Source of the DNA: Xestospongia muta
Lineage: Eukaryota; Porifera; Demospongiae; Haplosclerida; Petrosiidae
Direction: 5' to 3'
DNA length: 64,000 nucleotides
Assembly (NCBI GenBank): GCA_963693285.1
Contig: OY848921.1
Span: 992,001-1,056,000 of the forward strand
Position numbers and translations under genes: made by a program. Below, one piece after another: positions 1-10,300 of this stretch. Position 1 is the first letter of the stretch. Every line of letters starts with the position of its first letter. The notes beneath the pieces were generated by a model. It made no database searches, was not told where the DNA came from, and saw only the letters and a list, made by a program, of their open reading frames with translations.

Positions 1-1305
1 ATAGCATCACAACTGATCAATGGTCGAAACATTTGTCATATTTACGCAAATAATCCTATTCTTGTAGCACAGTTTTCTTTGGGACAACTTTTTAATCTGG
101 TTGGAGGTTTTATTTCTAGTGATCCTGCTGTAGTGATTGTTCCTCCGTTCCAACATTATGTGACTAGTACTGTATTTCCTGCTATCAATATTTTGTCGTC
201 TACAAAATATATGAACTTAGCTGTTATTTCGTCAGATTTCAATTCTTCCCAGGTACTATTAAATGGTGTATCACTTGGCTCAGAAACATGGAGTACAATT
301 AATAGTGATGATGGGAGTAGTGTAGTTGGTTATGTATTGGCTGGTTATTCTCTTTCAAATAATATTTACAATATCAATTATGAAGATCCAAATGGCAGAC
401 TCTGTCCACTGATATTTGGTTCATTATTTTTTGTTGGCTATACATATACTGGAGGACTGAACATGATTCCCTATGGATATGAAGGTATAAAGAAGGTGTT
501 ATTTTACTTAATTGACTTTGTTATTTCAGATATAACACCATCTTCTCCTGTTTGTATTAAAGAAAGTAAGTATAAATAAACCATTTTTTCTTTAATGCTG
601 TTTCATTTCTTTATAGTTATGACTCCATCTCCATCAATTGGTAATATTTATTATGCTTGTTTGTTTATTATTTTTATTTTAAAGATCTTACTATTAACCT
701 GAACCCCTTGCTATCAGTGATGAATGGTGACACTGCTGTTCTAAACTGTAGTGCTAGTGGTAACCCTCCTCCTATTGTACACTGGATATTTCATGGTACC
801 AACATAATAAATGATACTGTTAAGTATATTATTACAAATGGAGTTTTAACAATACTGAATGTAGAGCTTAATGATGCTGGAGATTATCATTGTACTGCAT
901 CTAATGTATACAGATCTGTGAGTAGCACAATTGAGTTAAAAGTTCAAGGTAACTCTACACTTTAAATTCATAAAATTTATCTACTCTATTTAACAGTACC
1001 TCCATTTTTTATTAATGTTCTATCAACTAAGACATTTGGTATTCTTGGTAGTAACATGAGTATCAACTGCACTGCTTATGGTGTTCCTAGACCTATTGTG
1101 ACATGGAGAAAGAATAATGAAGACATATCCTCATCTTCCCCTGGCATTACTATTATTAATGATAATGTGACAGTTCATCAAGTTACAAGCTACCTCATGT
1201 TGAGTCATATTTCTCATAATGACTCAGGAATATATCACTGTAATGCAAGTAATGAATTAGTTGAAGTGAAATCCATCATCTCATCTGGAAGGGTATGCAT
1301 TTTAA
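1..1305 (+). other. Upstream copy of the IgGFc-Ig2-Ig3 module in gene 1
   Basis: The window opens inside an IgGFc-type exon (to 484). Two micro-exons follow: 530-565, coding for a short Pro/Ser linker with one Cys, and 617-640. Then come Ig2 (685-948) and Ig3 (997-1305). Each Ig exon has the B-strand Cys, the core Trp and the D-x-G-x-Y-x-C motif. All are phase 1-1. The Ig3 donor at 1306 is intact (GTAAGT) and is followed after 77 bp by the acceptor of a second Ig1 exon, so the module runs in frame into another Ig1-IgGFc block. The micro-exon linker matches the one at 3068-3100, which shows this is a tandem copy of the same unit. Confidence 0.75.
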
Positions 1306-4300
1306 GTAAGTTAAGTAAGTTAGTAACAGCACAAGTTAAAACAAATATTAATATTATCATAACTGTACTATATCTTTACTAGGTCCTCCAGTGATAACAC
1401 CATCAGGATCAGTGATGGTATTGCGTGGCAATGATCTGTTAGCTAAATGTGAAGCTAGTGGTAATGTTCTCTCCTATCAGTGGTTAGATAGTAATGGAGT
1501 TATTATCACTACTTCAAATTCGAGTCCTCTACTATTGAATATAACTAATGTGACTCAGTCTGACAGTGGAACATATATCTGTAAAGTAATCTATACCAAC
1601 TCAGCAACTGAGAACTCGAGTATTCTCATAACAGTTGAAGGTATTAAGATTTAATATATCAATCATTGCATGTCATCTTCAATTTTAGATGGCTGGAGTA
1701 CATCAGCAAGTTCTCATATTATTGGAGCATTACCTTTTAAAGACAAAAAGAGTCTTTCACTTATTATTACTACTGTGGAAAATGAACCAGTCAATTTTAC
1801 AGTCAAAAACTTAGCAGGAACTATATCGAGTGGGTCAGTTACTTCCAATACATTAACAACTGTCATTTTGGATTTAAGTAATACTGTTGATAGTAGGACA
1901 GACCGAGAGAAAGGTATCATAGTGTCTACAGGATCGTGTAGCAAAATATCAGTCTTTGTTGTTGGTGATGGTGGTGGTAGTCAAACAGCAGGTGTCTATC
2001 AGAGTTATCCTACCTGGGGATATCCTGTCAATGAATATGTTTACTATGCTATTTCCACTGGTAGTAATATTGTTGATTCATTTAGTACTCTCCTCCTTGT
2101 ATCTGCCAACAATGATACTATTATTACTATAACTCCTACAGTTAATATAACTATTCCTTATGATCTGAGCCCCACTGGTATTAATATCATAATAACAGGA
2201 GGAAATTCTGTAACTATTCAACTGGACTATCTCCAAACATTTTTAATTGACTCAACAAATGATCTAACTGGTTCAAAAGTTGTTTCAAACAAACCAATTG
2301 CTGTCTACTCAGGACACACATGTGGTGAAGCACCAACACGAGGAACAGCTGGTTGTGACTTTCTTGGTGAGCAAATACCTCCATCAGCATCTTGGGGTAA
2401 TTCATTCCTTGTAAGTCCTTTCTCTACTTATAAGTCAGGCTATCTGTTGAAGTTTGTCAGCTCTCAACAAAATACTAACATCAATATATCTTGTCAATCA
2501 AACAACAAATACAACATATTATCACTACAGGAAGGTGTAACAGCATCACAACAGATCAATGGTCGAAACATTTGCCATATTTATGCAAATAATCCTATTC
2601 TTGTAGCACAGTTTTCTTTGGGTCAACTTTTTAGTCTGGTTGGAGGTTTTATTTCTAGTGATCCTGCTGTAGTGATTGTTCCTCCATTTCAACATTATGT
2701 GACTAGTACTGTATTTCCTGCTATCAATATTTTGTCATCTACAAAATATATGAACTTAGCTGTTATTTTGTCAGACTTCAATTCTTTCCAGGTACTCTTG
2801 AATGGTGTATCACTTGGTTCTGAAACATGGACTGCAATTAATAGTGATGATGGCAGTTGTGTAGTTGGTTATGTATTAGCTGGTCATTCTCTTTCAAGTA
2901 ATATTTACAATGTCAGCTATGAAGATCCAAATGCCAGACTCTGTCCACTGATATTTGGTTCATTATTTTTTGTTGGCTATACATATACTGGAGGACTGAA
3001 CATGATTCCCTATGGATATGAAGGTATGAAGAAGGTGTTATTTTACTAATTGACTTTGTTATTTCAGATATAACACCATCTCCTGTTTGTATTAAAGAAA
3101 GTAAGTGTGTATAACATAAAACATTATAATATAACATTTAATGACTTACTTCTCTTATATAATCACACCTATAGAGTCAACAACAACAACTTTGACTCCA
3201 TCATCTGTTACATCAACTGCTGAGGTGACGTTTGACACAACTTCAGCATTAACATTTAAAATGTCTTCATTAAAATCATCAACTCATTCAGTATATACTT
3301 TACCATCTCCTTCAATAGTAACTGCTGTTGATACAACCATTATAGCATCATCAGATGTAATGATAACTTCCTTCTTGTCATCATCTTCATTAGCTATGTC
3401 TACTTCATCATATCTTCTGCCATTATCTGAATCATTGGCTCCATCAACTACTATTAAAATTACCACTTTAACACCAGAGCCCTCTTCGATGAGAACTGAC
3501 ACAACCTCCACCTTATCACCAGCTATATCAGAAATTTCTTACACACCTTCTTCTACCTCTTCAATATATCATCCACCATCATCAACTACTGTTGACATCA
3601 CCACATTTATTTCATCATCAGTTTTAGTAATATCTTCCCCTGTACTCATGCCTTCTCCTTCACTAGATAATGTTTATACAACTTCACCACCATTATCTGA
3701 GTTGTTAGAACACTCATCTACAATTAATCCAACCTCTATTTTAACATCAGCTGTATTAGGGACTTTTGCTATATCTTCTTCTTCGCTATTTTTTGTGGAT
3801 ACTACTTCCTTGACACTATTGTCAGAGTTATCCTCTTCACTTGTTAGTAGTGCATATTCATCATATATTACTCCATCATCCACTAAATTGTTGAAATTGT
3901 CATCTACTGTTGATAATACTTCTTCAATATTATCATCTGAGTTATCTTCTTTGTTAACTGCTGTTGTTATTACCTCATCAACTCTATTAACGACTTCTCT
4001 CAAGCCATCTTCACAAATGTCTGCAAATACTATCTCTTTAAAAAGTATTTCACTATCTTTTACATCAATAGAGTCATCTTCACTGAGTACCACCACTACT
4101 TTATCATCTGTCATTATCATGGGTACTCCAGAGTTATCTTCACTGAGTCCTACCACTGCTTCATCATCTGCCATTATCACAAGTACTCCAGAGTTATCTT
4201 CACTGAGTACTACCACTGCTTCATCATCTGCCATTATCACAAGTACTCCAGAGTTATTGTCACTGAGAACTACCACTGCTTCATCATCTGCCATTATCAC

Positions 4301-7300
4301 AAGTACTCCAGAGTTATCGTCACTGAGTACTACCACTGCTTCATCATCTGCCATTATCAGGAGTACTCCAGAGTTATCTTCACTGAGTGCTACCACTGCT
4401 TCATCATCTGCCATTATCAGGAGTACTCCAGAATTATCTTCATTAAGTACTACCACTGCTTCATCATCTACCATTATCATGGGTACTCCAGAGTTATCTT
4501 CACTGAGTCCTACCACTGCTTCATCAGCCATTATCATGAGTACTCCAGAGTTACCTTCATTGAGTACTACCACTGCTTCATCATCTGCCATTATCATCGG
4601 TACTCCAGAGTTATCGTCACTGAGTACTACCACTGCTTCATCATCTGCCATTATCACGAGTACTCCAGAATTATCTTCATTAAATACTACCACTGCTTTA
4701 TCATCTGCCATTATCATGGGTACTCCAGAGTTATCTTCACTGAGTACTACCACTGCTTCATCATCTGCCATTATCATGAGTGTTCCAGTGTTATCTTCAC
4801 TGAGTCCTACCACTGCTTCATTTGCCATTATCATGAGTACTCCAGAGTTACCTTCATTGAGTACTACCACTGCTTCATCTGCCATTAACCTGAGTACTCC
4901 AGAGTTACCTTCATTGAGTACTACCACTGCTTCATCATCTGCCATTATCACGAGTACTCCAGAATTATCTTCATTAAATACTACCACTGCTTCATCATTT
5001 ACCATTATCATGGGTATTTCAGAGTTATCTTCACTGAGTCCTACCACTGCTTCATCTGCCATTATCATGAGTACTCCAGAGTTTCTTTCATTGAGTACTA
5101 CCACTGCTTCATCATCTGCCATTATCATGGGTACTCCAGAGTTACCTTCATTGAGTACTACCACTGCTTCATCATCTGCCATTATCATGGGTACTCCAGA
5201 ATTATCTTCATTAAATACTACCACTGCTTCATCATCTATCATTAACATGAGTACTCCAGAGTTATCTTCACTGAGTACTACCACTGCTTCATCTGCCATT
5301 AACATGAGTACTCCAGAGTTACCTTCATTGAGTACTACCACTGCTTCATCATCTGCCATTATCATGGGTACTCCAGAGTTACCTTCATTGAGTACTACCA
5401 CTGCTTCATCATCTGCCATTATCATGGGTACTCCAGAATTATCTTCATTAAATACTACCACTGCTTCATCATCTATCATTAACATGAGTACTCCAGAGTT
5501 ATCTTCACTGAGTACTACCACTGCTTCATCTGCCATTAACATGAGTACTCCAGAGTTACCTTCATTGAGTACTACCACTGCTTCATCATCTGCCATTATC
5601 ATGGGTACTCCAGAGTTATCGTCACTGAGTACTACCACTGCTTCATCATCTGCCATTATCACGAGTACTCGAGAATTATCTTCATTAAATACTACCACTG
5701 CTTCATCTGCCATTAACATGAGTACTCCAGAGTTATCTTCATTGAGTACTACCACTGCTTCATCATCTGCCATTATCATGGGTACTCCAGAGTTATTGTC
5801 ACTGAGTACTACCACTGCTTCATCATCTGCCATTATCACAAGTACTCCAGAGTTATCTTCACTGAGTCCTACCACTGCATCATCATCTGCCATTATCACG
5901 AGTACTCGAGAATTATCTTCATTAAATACTACCACTGCTTCATCTGCCATTATCATGGGTACTCCAGAGTTATCTTCATTGAGTACTACCACTGCTTCAT
6001 CGTCTGCCATTATCATGGGTACTCCAGATTTATCTTCACTGAGTCCTACCACTGCTTCATCTGCCATTAACATGAGTACTCCAGAGTTACCTTCATTGAG
6101 TACTACCACTGCTTCATCATCTGCCATTATCATGGGTACTCCAGAGTTATTGTCACTGAGTACTACCACTGCTTCATCATCTGCCATTATCACGAGTACT
6201 CGAGAATTATCTTCATTAAATACTACCACTGCTTCATCTGCCATTAACATGAGTACTCCAGAGTCATCTTCATTGAGTACTACCACTGCTTCATCATCTG
6301 CCATTATCATGGGTACTCCAGAGTTATCGTCACTGAGTACTACCACTGCATCATCATCTGCCATTATCACGAGTACTCGAGAATTATCTTTATTAAATAC
6401 TACCACTGCTTCATCTGCCATTATCATGGGTACTCCAGAGTTATCTTCATTGAGTACTACCACTGCTTCATCGTCTGCCATTATCATGGGTACTCCAGAT
6501 TTATCTTCAATGAGTCCTACCACTGCTTCATCTGCCATTATCATGAGTACTCCAGAGTTATCTTCACTGAGTACTACCACTACTTCATCTGCCATTATCA
6601 TGGGTACTCCAGAGTTACCTTCACTGAGTACTACCACTGCTTCATTGTCTGCTATTATCACAAGTACTCCAGAGTTATCTTCACTGAGTACTACCACTAC
6701 TTCATCATCTGCCATTATCATGGGTACTCCAGAGTTGTCTTCTTCTCTGACTTCTACTGAGAGTATCTTTTCAAGATATATTCCATTAACTGCCAAATTG
6801 TTAAACCCAACAACTATCACCAGTATTAATTCTTTAGTATTATCATCTGATCCATCTTCTTCACTAACTACTGTTGATATTACATCATTGTCATCAGAAT
6901 TGTTAGAGTCATCATCCTCACTAGCTATTAAAACAGAGGAGGTAACAATGGCTACTTCAGTTATACTTACATCAATTAAAGATAGCTCAACAATAATAAC
7001 ATCTTCTACATATGTCACATTGTCATCAGTTCAAAGTGATAATAAACTAATGTCTGATCTTTATATATAATCTTTTCTTCTTTACAGATACAATGTATAC
7101 AAGTATTAGTGATATCATGGCAACATCGGTTTTTCCTACCATCTCTTCAAAAGGTATACTAATTAATTCAATTCTGTTTACTGCTTCATTTTTTATAGCT
7201 GTAACTCCATCTCCATCACCTGGTAATGTTAATTGTCCACTAATTATTGATTGTATATAACTCTATCAAATATTCATTGGTCCCTCTTGTGTTAAGGAAA

Positions 7301-10300
7301 TATTATTTCGTCTCTTTATTATGCATATTTATTTAGTATTTTTCTTTCAAAGATGTTACTATTAATCCGACACCTTTGCTAGCAGTAATGAATAGTGACA
7401 CTGCTGTTCTAAACTGTGGTACTAGTGGTAACCCTCCTCCTACTGTACACTGGATATTTCGTGGTAGTAGCATAACAAATAATATAGTTAAGTATATTAT
7501 TACAAATGGAGTCTTAACAATACTGAATGTAGAGCTTAATGATGCTGGAGATTATCATTGTACTGCATCTAATGTATACAGATCTGTGAGTGGCACAATT
7601 GAGTTAAAAGTTCAAGGTAACTCTACACTTTAAATTCATAAAATTTATCAATTCTATTTAACAGTACCTCCATCTTTTATTAATGTTCTATCAAATAAGA
7701 CATTTGGTATTCTTGGTGGTAACATGAGTATCAACTGTACTGCTTATGGTGTTCCAAGACCTACTGTGACATGGAGAAAAAATAATGAACACATATCATC
7801 ATCTTTCCCTGGCAATACTGTTATTAATGATAATGTGATAGTTCATCAAGTTACAAGCTACCTGATATTGAGTCATATTTCTCATAATGACTCAGGAATA
7901 TATCACTGTAATGCAAGTAATGAATTAGTTGAAGTGAAATCCATCATGTCATCTGGAAGGGTATCCATTTTAAGTAAGTTTAAAGCTTTGTTATACAATC
8001 AATGTTATTATTTATTATAAATTAGGTCCTCCATCTCTTGAAAAGGGCTTTGTGAACATCACTAAAAATCAATCAGACACTGTCCAATTATCTTGTACAT
8101 TTTCTGGTCAACCTGTTCCTCAAGTCACATGGTCTAGATCTCAGAACAATGCTGATAAGGAAGAACTTGATAATAGGACCAACAAAATAACTGTAACTAG
8201 TTCTAGCAATGATACTAGAGTTGTGTCTACTTTGAAGATAAATGATGTACAAAAAACAGATGAAGGGAACTACATTTGTAGTGCATCTAATGGCATACCA
8301 AACTTGATTCAATCACAAGAATACAACAAAGCCTTTATAACAGTTCAAGGTATTATAATATTATTTTGATTATAAATAACATCTTTTCTTTATTTAGTAC
8401 CACCTACTGTACAAGCAGTATCTAATAAAGTCATTGGATTACTTCATGAAACTGTTACTATTTCATTTACTATCACTAATGATTTCCCGAAAGTGAATGT
8501 AGATAACATACAATGGCAAGTCAAGCCATTGGGTAATGAGAAATTTATTCTTATTAACTCTACTTCATCTAATCGTCTTTATCTAACAATATCCAATGTT
8601 CAGTTGAGTAATAGAGGATTGTATAAAATGTCAGCACAAAATGAAGCAGGCATTGGTGAAGCAACAATTGTTCTGGATGTATATGGTAAGTCTAAAACTG
8701 TAGCATTGATTTGATATATTCTCAACAATTTTAGTTACAGCTGCTTTATGGAACAATACTGGAGGACCTGTAATAAAAGAAAAAGGACAAAATGTTGTGT
8801 TCAACTGTACTGCTGATGGTCTTCCAAGACCTGTCATTGTATGGAGGAAAAATGGCCAACTTTTATTGAATACTAGTAGATTAAAAATTATATCATCAGA
8901 TCAAACCAATGGTTTTCGTTCAAACATTATCCCTGAAGTTCTACAACATACAAGTATGCTAGAAATTACAGACTTGAAAGGAAATGATAATAGTAGCTAT
9001 TCTTGTCGAGCTGATAATGAAGCTAATTTAGGAGTTGTATTAACAACACCATTTACATTACAAGTAATAGAACGTAAGTGATTAGCTGTTCCTGAATATT
9101 TATTATTAAAGATTTCTTTTAGCTCCACCAACCAATTATTGTTTGAGTTCTCCATGTGGTAGAAATGGTAAATGTCATAGTTTGAGTAATGGATATTTAT
9201 GTGATTGTTATGATGGATACACTGGTATCAATTGTGAACAAGGCAAGTCATGAATGATTTCAATATCTACTTTATTTATTTCAATACAGTTGTAGTGGTA
9301 TCAGTTCCACCACAAATTACACAGCCTCCTAAAAGTACTTCAGGAAATCTCTACTCTACTACTAACCTCACATGTAAAGCTACTGGTTCTCCTATTCCTA
9401 CTATTCTATGGTATAAAGATGATGTGTTCATTCCCAATGACAATATTGATCCCTCTTTGTTGTTATTCTCTGAATTGGAATTAACTGATCGAGGATTTTA
9501 CCACTGTGAAGCTAGGAGTAGAATAGATGGAAAAACTGTATTTGTAGTGTCTTCAAGAGTACTACTAAATATCACAGGTATGAAAGATTTTATTTTATGA
9601 TGTCTACTATTTATTTTAATCCAGATGTTGTTCAGTATGAAGCTAAAATAGAACTACCAGATGACTTTTATGAGAGAAGTAATTTGAGTATATCTGATAG
9701 GATCTCTGATCTTATTAACAAGGTAGCTAATGTGTCACAAATGTGATAATTACTTTATTTATTATTTAGAGTAACAATTATCTTACTGGTAGTCAACTGA
9801 CCAATACCTCAAACACTTCATTTTTCTTTATTCAAATTTTGAATAGTGATAACTTGAAGTCAGTACATCTATTTGTTTTTCTATAAATTTTATCAGTAAA
9901 AATTTAGTTATACTGCACAAGTCCATACTATTCCTATTGTTATTACTTTGGTAACAAAGAGTGGAGCTTCTGATGAGCTCAAGGGCGGAGTACAACATCA
10001 AATGGCTTTGGTAGGCAGACAACTTAGTGTCAATATTTCAGTAGCTGAAGTAGACAGATTTGGTAAAACATATTTTAATTTATGTTTGATTTTTGTGTGT
10101 TTATAAGATGGCTGTCCTCCTGACAAAACTATCATACCATCACATTCTGGCAAGAAAAATCTTGAACTTATCCTCTTATGGCCTGAAACTAATATTGGAG
10201 GAGAAGCTATAGTCAGCTGTCCTTGTGGAAATGTCAGTTCAGAAGCACAAATATTACAAGCTAGTCGATATTGTGGTGGAGACTTTACCAAAGGTGCTAA

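Noticed and set aside
3674..7018. 1114-codon open frame on the minus strand
   Set aside because: It lies exactly opposite the Ser/Thr minisatellite exon. The 60 bp period keeps any stop-free antisense frame open. It has no start context, splice partners or recognisable domain, and the + frame fits gene 2's homologous exon.
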